From Rotaria socialis (taxonomy: Eukaryota; Rotifera; Eurotatoria; Philodinida; Philodinidae), in the NCBI GenBank assembly GCA_905331475.1, contig CAJNYU010002272.1:62001-126000 (forward strand): a DNA stretch of 64,000 bases. Reading direction: 5' to 3'. Made by a program: the position numbers and the translations under genes. This document shows positions 10,636-23,251 of the stretch, in pieces. Below the pieces are notes generated by a model. The model was not told the DNA's origin. It saw only the letters and a program-made list of their open reading frames with translations, and did not search any database. The number at the start of each line of letters is the position of its first letter. Positions within the stretch are counted from its first letter, which is position 1.

Positions 10636-12902
10636 ATGTCTTCGAATGAAAACAATGACAATTTTCCTCCGGTTGAAGCACAAGGTATAGAAATAAAATT
10701 AATATATTTCTTTTAACAAGTATTATTCTTCTGTAGGTAGAAATGGAGATCCTCCTGCGTTAGGTTTTGAAGATGCTGTTGAACAACAACCAGATTTAGA
10801 TGAAGAAAACAGAAGACGTTTTCCACAGATACCACCATTAGCATTGCACCCATGGGAAGGTATTGGACAAGAAGTCATCGGAGAGGAAGAAGATGATGAC
10901 AACGATGAGGTACAAGAAATGAATGTTTTTGAAAATAATCTAAATCATGAGCACGAACAACTCAATCGTTTACAAGGTATAGCGACAAAATAATTTTTGT
11001 TTTTTAATTTAAGTAATCATACATGAATTTACATAGAACAAATACGCAATATACAAAGACATTTATTATTCGATTTAAATAATCAACGCGAAGATCCAGA
11101 AGATATGAATAATGATGATGATGATGATGACGACGACGACAATGAAGATTGGGAAGACGCAGAAGTTGGTAAGATTCAATTTAAAAGTATGATACGGATA
11201 AATCAGCGTCTTTTTATTTATTACGTTTGATATATCAGCAAGTAGCATATCATATGAGATCAAACTTGATCCTATATGATCGAAGCTTTTAGTTATTAAT
11301 GAAAATTTCTTGAGTAGAATAGCAACACGTTCATGAAAAGAAAAAGAGAAACAAAACTTAACATTTACTTTCTATTTTAAGCATCGTCAGGTGAGGAAAA
11401 TCCAGCGAGTGCCGTAGCTTATGATCGTCTATTGCCAACAACACATTCATACATGAATGTACAAAATTTTCAAGAATTTAGTGGCGTTTCTTTATTATCT
11501 GATGATCGTCGTTCTCTTTTGCATATTGTTGAATTAGCAAACATGATTTTAATACCAAATCAAAGTGTTCCATGGCAAGTCTTTAATACACGTACAACAC
11601 GTATGATTAAAGAAGCTAAACAAGAAAATCGCTTATTTGGTGTTATTGATGCGTGTTCATCATTATTAACCAATGATCCAAAATATGGTACAACAGCTGA
11701 AATTGTTTCTTATTATGAAGAACTCAATGATGAATCATTACAATTAAAAATCATCGGTCGACAACGTTTTATTATTGATGATCCATCAACAATGAAACGT
11801 GATTTAAATGGCATACTTCGTGCATATGTAAGAATTTTACCTGATTTGCAATTAAAACGACCGCCATTACCAGTTATAAGTCAAAATTATATGCATACCA
11901 TTAATTTCGTATTACAATATGATCTTTGTTTACAACGACAAAAACGTTTAAATCAAAAATGTGTCAATGATAATGAACATCAAACTATTGGATGTGGACA
12001 AGCATTAATTAATTTAATTAAACGAAAACGAACAACATCCTCATCATCAATAACTTCCCATGATTCAAAAAGTAGGCGTAAAATATTCGAATCAATTCTA
12101 AAATAAACTGCTTTGATTCTGTTATTTAGGCTTAGTACTACCGAACCTTTCAAAACAACATTTATTTCGTATGCGTTCTCGTACATCTCCTTGGTCTTTG
12201 ACACCTTATCCCTATTGGGTTATACGTCGATATGATGATGTATATATAATGTCATTAGTAAAAATTGAATTAAATAATACAATGATAGCTAATGATGATG
12301 GTTCGTTACCTGTAACATCAGATCGTTTTGCTGATTGGCTATTAATTAATATTCCATTTGAAATTCAAACCGTACAGAAAATTTTATCATTTCCTACAAC
12401 TATTCAAAGATGTGAGTGTTTATTGTTATTAATGAAAATTAAGGAGAAAAATGAATTCTATTTGTCTTTTATTTTAGTGCGTTTTGTTTTATCATGGCTT
12501 AGACGTTATAAGAGATTTGCTTGTCGTCATTGTGCAGCAGATATTTGCGAAGATCGTGATATATTTTCAATGTCTGCTACAGGATTAATGGCAGCATACG
12601 TTAACCCACATGGACAAATTCATGAAACATTGACTGTTCTACAAGCAAAAAATATTCGTCTACTTGGTCATGAAGTAGCCGAACATTCATGGTTTCCTGG
12701 ATATAAATGGACAATAGTTCAATGTCGTTTATGTAGTAATCATCTTGGTTGGCGTTTTCGTAACCCATCACTTAAACCATCAACATTTTATGGTTTAACA
12801 CGCAATGGTCTGATTTTTACGAAGAATACAACAGAAAATGATAAAGAAGAGGAAATAGAAGAGTCTAGACCAAGACGACAATCGATAGTTGATGAAGAAT
12901 AA
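10636..12902 (+). CDS. CRBN: cereblon, substrate receptor of CRL4 ubiquitin ligase
   Basis: Six or more exons from MSSNENNDNFPPVEAQG to ...QSIVDEE. The N-terminus is acidic and disordered, with a long Asp run (about 11115-11145). The LON-like domain follows (DDRRSLLHIVELANMILIPN; KQENRLFGVID). The middle helical region contains TIQRLRFVLSWLRRYKRF, aligning with the DDB1-binding part of human cereblon. The C-terminal CULT domain has both zinc pairs (CRHC and CRLC), AAYVNPHGQIHETLTV and HSWFPGYKWT followed by HLGWRF, so the three tryptophans of the thalidomide pocket are present. Cereblon family proteins recruit substrates, including C-terminal cyclic imide degrons, to CUL4-DDB1. A Lys/Ser-rich insert (about 12005-12075) sits between the LON and DDB1 parts. 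This is the third gene of a tight same-strand trio. Confidence 0.93.
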
Positions 12903-13412
12903 CATCAAGTGTTTTTTATGTAAATAATTTATTGTATATTTACCTGATTTTTTTATGAAATAAATCATAGCCTTAAGCAGCCCAGTAAATTTCTTCTCTA
13001 TTTCTTATTTGTGTTTTATCATAGATATATGCATTTTCACGTAAAACTACGTTATATAAAAATGACTCGTTTAACCGATAGATGGAGATAGTTATCGATT
13101 CAAACATGTAGTTAGTTTTTGTTTTTGTTTTTTTGAATTTATTTTCTTATTTCTTATTATATCTTGTAATAATTTTTATTTTACTATATAATTCTAATTT
13201 TATTTCAATTTTTAATTGGTATACTTCTTATTTGTAAAACGTTTTTTGATTCGTTAGTCGACTGTGTCCATTGTATGATCGATAGTATTGGGAAAGGGAC
13301 AGTACTGTTTACTTTTTTTTCTCTTTCTTTCGTATTACTAAGATAAAAAATGCTATCTTTTGATTTCTCATTAAATTTTGTTTTAGTTTTTAGATATTAA
13401 ATTTTCTAGAAC
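12903..13412. other. intergenic between cereblon and FUS-like gene
   Basis: AT-rich spacer. An AATAAA-type signal near 12958 (TGAAATAAATC) probably serves cereblon. TTTTCTAG at 13402-13409, four bases before the next ATG, is a possible trans-splice acceptor. Confidence 0.4.
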
Positions 13413-14593
13413 ATGTCCAACTACGGTAAAGATTCTGGTGGTGGTGGTGGTGGTCGAAGTAGTTACGACAATAGCAGGTAGTTCTATTAACATTGTTTTA
13501 GTTGACTTGACTAATTGTTGGTTATTATTTATAGTGGACAGAAACGAAACTATTCGGAGTACAGTGGACGTGGCGGTGGAGGTAAAAAACTTTTTTCATG
13601 TCTTGTATGTCGGTTTTTGGGACTTCAAAAATTGACGCTTCATACAGGATGATGATTGGCACCAGCACACACTTTGTCCTCTGTGCAGGTTCTGGAAATA
13701 GCGGTGGCTACAGTCGTGGCAATGATGATAATGGTAGTAGTGGATATAATCGTGGTCGCAACGACTATCAAAGTGATGATAGAGGTGGCAGTGGATATAG
13801 TCGTGGTCGTGGTGATCATGACAATGGCGGTGGTGGTTTTGGCGGCGGTAGTGGAGACTCAAGTATGGAAACGCAAAGAGATACAATCTTCATTCAGAAC
13901 TTACCACGTAATGTAACTACTGAAGAACTTAAAGAAGTATTCAGTCAAATTGGAGTAATTAAGGTAAGATCTCGGTATTCTCATAGTTTTTGAACATCAC
14001 ATTGATACTCCTATTTTCTCTCTCATAGAATGATAGAAAAACAGGATTACCGAAAATTTGGCTTTATAAAGACAAGGCAACTGGGGAGGGTAAAGGTGAA
14101 GCAACAATTACATATGAAGATGAAGAAGCAGCACAAGCTGCCATCAATTGGTATAATGGTAAGATAATGTTCATTATGCTTTCTTTCGTAAATTATGTCT
14201 ATTGTTTGATAAAAATAGATAAAGAAGTTCTCTCAAATATGGTAAAAATCTCATTAGCTACTCGGCGTGCTTTTGGTGGTAGAGGTGGACATCGTGGCCG
14301 TGGTGGTGGTGGATTCCGTAGCCGAGGTAAACATAAATGGAAAATTATTTACTTTTTTTTCTATATTACCATATATTTTTTATTTGATATCGTAGGAGGA
14401 GGTGACTTTGGTGGCTACCGTGGTAGAGGTGATTATCTTTGCTTCATTTATCATTAATCGAATTGTATTTTTTTTTATATTAGGTGGAGATCGTGGTGGT
14501 GACTATCGAGGAGGCAGTGGCGGAGAATATCGAGGCGGTGGTCGTGGTGCAAGTCATGGTTCCAGTAGAGACAATCGCTCTAATCCATATTAA
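13413..14593 (+). CDS. FUS/TAF15 (FET)-family-like RNA-binding protein, RRM plus RGG repeats
   Basis: Multi-exon gene from MSNYGKDSGGGGGG to ...SSRDNRSNPY. An N-terminal Gly/Ser/Tyr-rich region with RGG-type repeats precedes one RRM: RNP2-like DTIFIQNLP, then IGVIKNDRKTGLPKIWLY, and GKGEATITYEDEEAAQAAI as the RNP1 region, ending VKISLATRRAFGGRGG. The RRM pattern, including the KTG insertion and the ATRR ending, is that of FUS/EWS/TAF15/Cabeza. A C-terminal RGG tract ends in RDNRSNPY, matching a PY-type nuclear localisation signal bound by transportin. No RanBP2-type zinc finger is visible, unlike vertebrate FET proteins. Role by family: transcription and RNA processing in the nucleus. Introns split the Gly-rich segments. 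Confidence 0.85.
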
Positions 14594-16525
14594 AAAAACA
14601 CTTTCTGTTCCAGAAAGCAGATTGTTCCAGCTACAGAGACAAACATTCACCAGCAAAATGCAGAATGTATCTATTTTTGTTCTTTTCTTGTTGTTTTCTT
14701 TTTCTACTGCTACTTCTCGAAGGTATTTCTTGATGACGAAAACTTTTGGTCTCGTTTTTTTCTCTTCGTACAAGTGTTTGTCTTTGTCTTTCTCTTAAAA
14801 AATATATGAAACAAACAGAAACAACCAATGTGGTCATCTTGTATTTTTCTTTTCTATAACTGTCAATATATATATATGTGTGTGTATGGCAACAATAAAA
14901 AAAACCGCTGTGTATCATCTGTTTGAACATCTGTTCATAGTAGAGATATACAGAAAGTTAAAATGTGCAATAAAGGGAGTATTGGATCATCTTAACTGTA
15001 TCATGAACAGAAAAGAAGGAATACATTTGAAATTAAAAGTAAATCAGCGATATGCTTAATTTTACTAGGAATCCTATAAGTATAAAAATAAGTTTTCACT
15101 ATATATAAATCACATTTACGTTGTATGCATTGAGAAATAAATTACCGGTTGTTAATTGCCTCTGATTTACATTATACTGATGTTTCCGTGACTAATACCA
15201 GTGAAATTCGTTTTATTCTGATAGTGTTTACGTTTCCGTTCTCATTTCCTTGTTCAATTATTTTCTAGCTTGGAAACAAGAGTCTGACAGAATAAATATT
15301 AATATAATTCCCATTAACTATTCTCACTTCTTCATCGAACAAGACAATTTTGACTAAAACAATCTACTTCTCAGTGTTTCTTATAAATTCCGCTGTTAAT
15401 GCTTTTTAAATTAAAAGAGTTTTCCAATTAGACATGTACGCAAGAAATATATGTACCGAATGAACATCCATAGTGTACACAGTTCGATCAGACAATAAGG
15501 ACAAATGTATTCTAAAAGTTTCAGGTGTCTTCAGAAGATTTCAATAATATTTTGTAAAATTTGAAAATGTTTCATAAAAATTCAAGCTTAATACATATCT
15601 ACATCGTATTCACTCGAATGTAAGTCGTAGACACGGTCACCATGTTCAGAAGAAAAATTTACGAAAATTAATATATATTTGTCGAGAATATATTATTCTA
15701 CTTGTTTTGTGTGTCTATTGTAATCTTCCTCTTGTTCATTTACAAGTTCTCGAAACTGAATAATTGACAGCTACGTAACAGAATTTTTAACGAAGAAGAC
15801 TAGCAAATGAAAAAAAGTAATAAACATAAACTAAGTCATCATCACTATTTTACTAACTGTTTTTATATTTGTGCTTACGGGATCGACAACAAGTTTGTTT
15901 ACACATGTACGAAAACATAAATCGGTAGACAGCATATAGTTGAAATTATTGATTCGAGAGATTGCTGTGAAATCTAGTAACGGTATCATAATAGAATTTT
16001 GAATAAAAACTGAAGCATTTCTTCAACACACATACTACTTCGCAATGATTATTACTTTATTTATAATAGTCTATTTTGATCTATAATGATATTGGACTGA
16101 TCAACAGTTGACATCTAAACTGGACAAGGAAGGAGGAAATATTTTTCACTTTTCTATCAGGTGAACTAATATTGAATACCAAACTATCTATAATCAAAAT
16201 ATGCAAACACATAAAGACTAAAACTTCAGTTTCTCTACACATTTTTTTCAAATGCCAATAACAAATACGTGTGTTTCTTTTTCCATACGCAAATCATTTC
16301 CAAGGAATTCGTGAAGAATGGTCAAACTGTTCGTTATTCAGTAATTTAAGAAAAACAGTTGCTGTCATTAATGGTTAACTTTCTCAGTGATGATGAACGA
16401 CATCTACTAGTAATTCTTTCTCAACAAAATTAGAACAATGGCTCGAATAAAATATGATTCAATCAGAGTAGACTTGGTGTATGCTTTCATTTTTCTGATA
16501 ACTATATTCTGTACTGATATCACTC
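14594..16525. other. intergenic, 3' UTR of FUS-like gene then nothing seen
   Basis: The first 300 bp is likely 3' UTR, with a (TA)n(TG)n tract near 14865-14885 and AATAAA at about 14893. The remaining 1.6 kb is AT-rich, without an exon, repeat or RNA gene I can support. Confidence 0.45.
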
Positions 16526-18521
16526 ATGATTTCTACAATGATGAAAAATACTAAAACTAACAGTAATTTGCCTGAATCAATGCAACATATGATTACACCA
16601 CAATACGAACAGATTGTCAATGAAATCGAAAATATTTATCATCATCCTGATATAGGTTGCTCGTTGTTTTTTGCTATCTTATTCATATATTCATTTTTGA
16701 GATCTTTATTTCTTAGGACTTATTACAATTGCTCGTTGGCTTAATCTATCTATCATGGCACCAAATAAAAAAATAAGTATATTACTGATCGGCAATCATA
16801 GTGCTGGTAAATTGATCTAATTTTCTTTGGGATATTGATAATCTAGTTGTTCTTTCGAAATAAAAAGGTAAATCATCACTTGTTAATTGGTATATTGAAG
16901 ATAATGTTCAACGAACCGGAGTAGCTATTGAAACTCAAGGTAAATTGATCACAATAAAATCATAAAAAGTGATAATTACAATACACATTCATAGGTGTGT
17001 CTATTATCACAAGTGGTAAACGACGAGAATCACTTATGGTAGAATCAAAAGCAAAGAAATTTTAAAAAGTTAGAACCATATTGATTTAAATGTTTAGGGT
17101 CCAGCCACAATGCGTTTATTTCCATATCTTAATGCTTTGGGAAACATTCCTGGTCAGTTATTTGTTCTTCGTATTCTTCTTATAATATCTTTAGTTTAGG
17201 TCTTCTCAACTATTTAACTACGGAAATATCATCATCGAAACAGAAAAAATTTCCACTTGTTTCATTTATTGATACACCCGGTCTTGTTGATGGTACTATG
17301 GCATATCCATTTGATGTTGATCAAGCAATTCTTTGGCTGGGTTTGTCTTTCAAAATTTTTTAAAATTTTCTCATAGCAAAGCAAAATGAGATCTTTTTAA
17401 ATCTTAGGTGATTATGCTGATCTCATTTTTGTTTTGTTCGATCCGATCGGTCAAGCGTTATGTAAACGAACATTGACACTGGTCGAACAATTAAATAAAT
17501 TAAATCCCGAAAAGATGCACTATTATTTAGCTAAAGCTGATGAAGCTGGTAGTGATCGAGATCGGCATCGTGTGCTTATGCAAATTGTACAAAATCTATG
17601 TCGACAACCGGAAATTTCTAAAACTAACTTTGATATGCCAACTATTTATTTACCAGATTTAGCTAAAGTAAAAAGAAACAAAGACATTAAAATCTAACAA
17701 TGAATATTTTTTCCTTAAGGAAACACGTTGTACGAATCAAATTCATGAAGTCTGTTCAACAATTGATCATGCTGTATTCAGTGGTGTACAAAAATCACTC
17801 AATACACTAAACAATGATTGTAAACGATTGGAACAATGCATCAATGAAAGATTAGTTTTACACGAGTAATGAAATTAATCGTTAATTTAATTTTTTTATC
17901 AATGTACTTTGGATCTTGTTTTTAGAAAAGTTAAAGTCAAACATCGATCATGGAGTATTAAACTATCAATCGTTCAATTTATTTCATTGTTACTAGTTAT
18001 ACTTTCATCCATATTACTCTTACGACGTTATCTTGAAACATCACATCTTAAAATTTCCACGTTTCTCGATGAGTCATCAACTTCATGGCAAATCAATTCT
18101 ACTCTGGTGAGACTTACCGATTCGTAATGTAATATTGATCTTCATATTGATTTATTTTATTTTTTTCAATTAGAATTCAATTGATGATTTTCTATTTTAT
18201 CCAGCTTATTCATTACTATTCCTAACTATATTTATTAATGGAGTTATTTTTTTCATTGGACGTTTCATAAAAAAGTAAACTAATTCATTAAAATCGATAA
18301 ATCAAAATTAATTCTTTTTATATATTTAGTCGCCAAAAAGATGTACTTAATGACCGAGAAAAAAAGATGTTTGTCGCATTTAAACATCATATTGAAGCAA
18401 ATGTCAGTGTTAAACAAGTAAGTTTTGCTTTATCTTTTCTCTTCTGTTGGAATTTCATTTTCAATTGTTTTTATTTTAGAAAAATCTTTATGAATCATTT
18501 TTGGCTGAAGCAATTGATTAG
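16526..18521 (+). CDS. dynamin-like (EHD-type) GTPase with C-terminal transmembrane hairpin
   Basis: Multi-exon gene from MISTMMKNTKTNSN to ...FLAEAID. The G domain has G1 GNHSAGKSS at residues 69-77 (split by an intron inside the glycine codon), a switch region VQRTGVAIETQG, G3 FIDTPGLVDG, and a G4-like LAKADEAG. The wording is that of EHD/dynamin-family GTPases. There is no EH domain. Instead the C-terminal third has a charged helical stretch and then two hydrophobic segments (KLSIVQFISLLLVILSSILL and SLLFLTIFINGVIFFIG), a likely membrane hairpin, followed by a short Lys-rich tail. Family members oligomerise on and remodel membranes. The exact organelle and orthologue are unknown. The start is the first ATG that keeps the exon 1 frame; the next Met residues are only a few codons on. 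Confidence 0.82.
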
Positions 18522-19438
18522 ACAGATGATAAGATATACTTGATGCTATATTTAACATTGATATTTATTATTATTCTATCGACATTTTGTCTTCCTTTTT
18601 TTCTTTTCTTATAAATCTTAATAAATAAATGTTCCAATTAACACTTACAATTGTATTATCGTGACTTCATATAAGCTTTTCTTTTCAAATTCGATTGATA
18701 ACTCACATTTATATTTTATATGACTCGAAGAGATTCTTTGCATTTTAAATTCATATGAATACTTAACTATTTTTTAACATTACAATTGAAAACGTTTACG
18801 ATGTTTTTTTTTTAAATGTGCAAGAAAATTTCGGTGGAATTTCTGATTCAAGTGTTTTTATAAGATGCCATACCTAACATAGAAATCACATAATTATTCT
18901 TGAAGCTATCTACCTATTAGGCGAAATAAAAGAAAGAGAAAAAAGTAAAGTCACGTTTTAAGATTGTTTTGTTTCTCCGGAACTATTATTACTTGAACGA
19001 ATAATATCCTGCAAGAATCACATTCGATAAATATAATTATTGAAGTAAACATTTTTCTAATGAAATGATAAAATTCTAATCGATTCATATTAGAACAAAA
19101 TAATATATAAATCAAGAGTACGATGATACACTTTTATTGTATGTAGATAATAAAAGAACGAACACTAATTTTTAATCAGATATTTCGTAATAGTTTTGTG
19201 AGAGAGGAACTTAAGAGAAATCAACCAGCGTTGTTTGACTTCTCTTACAATGACTGTACATGGATACTTGGTGGGTTTCATTTTACAATATTAAATTACT
19301 TTGCTTTTGTTTGATACATAAAAAAAACGAAACATTAATCTCGATAAGAGAACATGTAAGATACTACAACGAAAAATATAAGATAGCAACCTATCTGGCT
19401 ATTCAAATAATATAGTAAGGACGATTAGTCAGTCTCGT
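18522..19438. other. convergent intergenic spacer, no gene seen
   Basis: AT-rich spacer between convergent genes. AATAAATAAATG near 18620 is a likely poly(A) signal for the GTPase gene. No other feature is supportable. Confidence 0.45.
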
Positions 19439-20290
19439 TCAACCATATACAGATAGTGGCATCATTGTTTCATGAGAAACATTCAAAACTAATTTTCTCG
19501 ATGGTTTTCGTATCATGGGCACATCATTTTTTATTTTAGGCCGATTTGATAATCGATTCGTTGTAACTACATTTGCGACAGTACTAGTTAACTGACTAGT
19601 ATCCATTACTGGAACGGTCGATTTTTGGTGTCTTGATTCGCATAATAAAGTAGCTTTTACTGGAATATTAATAGGTGGTAGTACAAGTCGTTCAGATGGC
19701 ATTAAGTCTGTGCGTCTTAAGTAACGAACAAGACTTGGTACTAAAATAATTTAAATAATAGTCATTCAAAAGTTTTTAGTAATAAGAGCTTATTACTTGA
19801 TCGTTTTGGTGCTTGTTGTATATTTAATATTTCCTCTTTTACATCTTCAGGTGCAATTAAACCGGAACAACATTCTGGTGTTGTTGTCAAACTTCCAGTT
19901 GCATGAGAAACTAGCCGTCTCATTTTTGTGTACGGATCTTTTGTCATTGGTTTGATAAATTTTTCTCTTGCTATTATTTTATGATATTCCGCTTTCCATG
20001 GATGATGAATAGGCTGAGTCTCATAGGTTTCCTGTACATAAATGTTTGTACGATCGGCTACTCGTTTTGATTGAGCAGAATATCGAGATCGTAGTGATCT
20101 AAAATAATTAAAAATTAACACGAATAAAGAAATCTGATGTTTTCTTATTTATGTACCGTGGTTGTTGTATAGCATGTACTGCACTTTCTGTACCAGAATA
20201 TAATGAATTAGGAGGAGTAACTGGGTGTTTTGGAGAACTAATTTTTATAAATGTCTTTGGTGTAAGTAATTTCGATGTTTTGTTTGACAT
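19439..20290 (-). CDS. unrecognised basic protein, three exons
   Basis: Three-exon minus-strand gene from MSNKTSKLLTPKTF to ...MMPLSVYG (stop TGA 19439-19441). Junctions HAIQQPR|SLRSRYSAQ and KRSS|IPSLVRYLRR join in phase at GT-AG sites. The protein, about 250 residues, is basic and mostly disordered in appearance, with conserved-looking patches such as HHPWKAEYHKIIAREKFIK and KDPYTKMRRLVSHATG. No signal peptide, membrane segment or enzyme motif is visible. The WKAEYHK...DPYTKMRR wording is reminiscent of cilium- or sperm-associated microtubule proteins, but I cannot name one. The upstream flank is purine-rich ((GA)n near 20455-20480). Confidence 0.65.
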
Positions 20291-21427
20291 CGGCTAATAG
20301 TCTGTCTTGATAAACGATACAAAGAAAAATATGACAATGAATAGATTAGTTGTTGTATTTTTTTATTTATAGAGGTGAAAATAGGAAAAGAGAGAAAAGG
20401 GCGAAGAGGCACGACATTTTATCCACTTGAGCATGTCGACAACTACAGCAGGGAAGGAGAGAGAGAGAGAAAGAAGAGAAACATTTGTGCTCTCGTCACT
20501 CTTTCTTTATCGCATCACATAACATACTTGAGGCACAAGCGATTATGTTAAATAATAATCTGCTACCGACAGTCACAACTATCAAAAGCTAAATTATTAT
20601 TGTATCCTAAGGCGTCTAATCGAATCTAATAGTATTGTTATTCAAAATAATAACTCAGAGCAAATGCGCATTTTGGTACTTCTAATTACTTTCAAAATAT
20701 GGAAAAACAACAACATTCAATTACATATACCACTCTATAATAGCACAAACGGCACTGTTATCCCGTCGTCAAGGAGCATTTTGTGTCTAGTCAACATGAA
20801 ATTGAAGATAATCGACATGAATCTAAAGTGAACCGATATGTAATACACTAATTTATAGGCATAAATCAACAATGTGTCGTATCAAATCATGAGAAATAGT
20901 AACAACTCTACAAGTGTACTGTACGAAATTTTTATTCTACATTACGGATGAAGAATGGAAGTAATAGCTCATTTTTCGTACAAACTAGACACTTAAAAGA
21001 AATTGTTTTCCTATTTCAAACGGAAAGAAATTATCAGAGCATGGAGGAAAAAATGTTTTTCTTTCAGACATCATAGAGTTTTTATTGATTTTGCTTATAA
21101 ACGTGCAGGCACATCGTAGAAAAACATTGGTATCCGTGTCATGTAGAAAAAATGCATCTTTTTGAAGAAAGACAGGAAGTTTTTATAATCAAAAAAGAAA
21201 ACTAATTAGATAAATAAGTTTTGATTGCATATCAAGTCATATGAAAAATTATGTAATAATCATAACAATAGAAATTTTCTACACAAACATCCACACCATT
21301 CTCATCGACTAATATCTTTTGTCCATATTTATCAATTTATATAAATAAAAGAATTGATAAATATCCCTCTTCTTCATTATTCCTTCTGAATAAAACAGCT
21401 CAAAAAAAAAATAATCACATGTTTTAG
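20291..21427. other. intergenic, (GA)n tract and nothing else seen
   Basis: It begins with the 5' flank of the minus-strand gene, including an AAAGAG/GAGAGA-rich tract at about 20385-20480. No exon that I can support is visible before 21428. Confidence 0.4.
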
Positions 21428-21755
21428 ATCTACATAAAATATAAGGAATATTATCTCGAATTACTTGACAAACAAAAACTGGTCGGATTCAATCGCTGTC
21501 AAGAAGCAAAATCTGAATTCCCTCTTAGCTACCACGATGAGTATGCATTAATACGATAAATATTTCTCATTTTCTTTTTGTTCATGCCTTTCGCTTTAAT
21601 TCAGCCTAAACAGGCAACCGAATTGCAAGCCGAAGAAATTACAACGAGAAGATACAATATCAATGACAGATAATGACTATCTACTTGCGGAACTCAATGG
21701 CGAATTTGAATCAAGAATTTATTATACTTTTTCTGTTTACAGATGTAATAATTGA
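21428..21755 (+). CDS. cryptic two-exon reading frame, gene fragment or decayed gene
   Basis: An acceptor (GTTTTAG) at 21421-21427 opens a frame 21428-21540 reading IYIKYKEYYLELLDKQKLVG...SYHD. A donor GTATGC at 21541 and acceptor AATTCAG at 21604 splice in phase into 21605-21755, reading DLNRQPNCKPKKLQRED...YRCNN and a TGA stop. The joined frame runs 88 codons without a stop in AT-rich DNA, is charged and helix-like at first, and has higher GC than its flanks. I found no initiating exon upstream, so this may be the 3' end of a gene with a distant 5' exon, or a remnant. Function unknown. Confidence 0.3.
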
Positions 21756-23251
21756 TTGTATTTAATAATTAAAAATAAACTGGCAACATGAGTGTTGAGT
21801 AGAGAAGAGGAAGTTGTTTCATACTTAAAATATCTAATAGAATAGTGCAAAACATACTAATATAACTGACATTATATATGAACTAAGAGAAGGAACCACT
21901 TGATTTTAACATTAATATAGTAGCTGTTTTGTTTTTCAAGAAAAGATTATTTTTATGTCATTTTAACGCTATATTGACATACGGTCTTTCTATGTTGTTT
22001 GACTTTTATAGATTAATCGTGACCGGTTTTGAAGTTATTTCAAAATATTTCGTTGTCCAAAAACTAGCTCTTGTGAATTATGTGTAAAGAATCGTCGATG
22101 TAGCAACAATGGTCAAATTTAAGTTCATTCGCATTCAAAAATTCTTTTTATGCCAATTGTTTTAATTCGAATATAAAACTAATCTTGAAATCATAGGAAT
22201 TGCTTCATATACATTTGTGTGTTAAAATAGTGTTTCTCTATATTAACTGAAGAATCCACCTGTTTCAAAAATATTTATATTTCAAAAATGTTTTGTTATT
22301 TTTGATAAACGAGGACAAAAAAAACAATCACTTCATGCTATTAGCTGATTTCCTCAGGAAGTATTTTTAATATGCTCACGATTGTTTAATTATAATATTC
22401 GCTATTCTTTTTTTCTGTAGGTAACTGCATGTACGACGGAGGCAATGATCAGAAACTAATGTTAATATTAATAAATCAATAAAAAATATGTTTAAGCAAG
22501 CACCTGATGTACACGAGTAGACTAAGAATGGCTCATTCTTTCAAATGGTACTCAGTGAAGACAGAGAAAATGCATATATATTTTGGTATAGACAATGATG
22601 CATGTACATCATGGTCAGAAATAATTCTAGAGCGGACTATTTTACAATGGAAATCTAAAAGAATACATTGATGTGATAAACAAACGTTTAGCAAAACGTC
22701 ATCGAACATTAATAATAGTGAAGTACGTTTTTCGAATTAGTATTCCATACCGACCTCTAATTTGAAAAGAAAACGCACAACAATACTGAACGATGAAATG
22801 AAGTGTTCAAATATTTTAATTGCAAATTGTGATAATCCTAATATATCGTTGTTTACGAGATGAATCCTCTCAAATAAACGATACATATCTTCAAAATAGT
22901 TCAAACATGTATTTTATTTCTTGTTTCCAAAAAATGTGTTGATGCTTCCGATAGATACTAGAAAAGTTGAGTAATGAAATTCGACTTTGAACTTTTCATA
23001 CGGATCGTCTTTAAAAAGAATACTTGAGGGTGTGGGTGTGTGACAGAAACATGAATCGTGTCAAAGATTTCTGCATTGGTAGCAGCTTTCACTTCAAGTG
23101 CTGAAAGAAAACCTTTTTGTTGATTTCATTCATAGATTCGTTTGAACTGATGTTTTCAAATGCATATAGTATCTCATTTTAAATACTTAGTTATAAACGA
23201 TAACTTGACATAGATTAAACCATAAAAATATCGTTACTGAATAAAATCTAA
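21756..23251. other. intergenic, nothing seen
   Basis: About 1.5 kb of AT-rich sequence without recognised genes or repeats. Confidence 0.4.

Noticed and set aside
13596-13886. His/Tyr/Asp-rich minus-strand frame opposite the FUS-like gene
   Set aside because: Antisense shadow of Gly/Arg/Ser repeats; no gene features.
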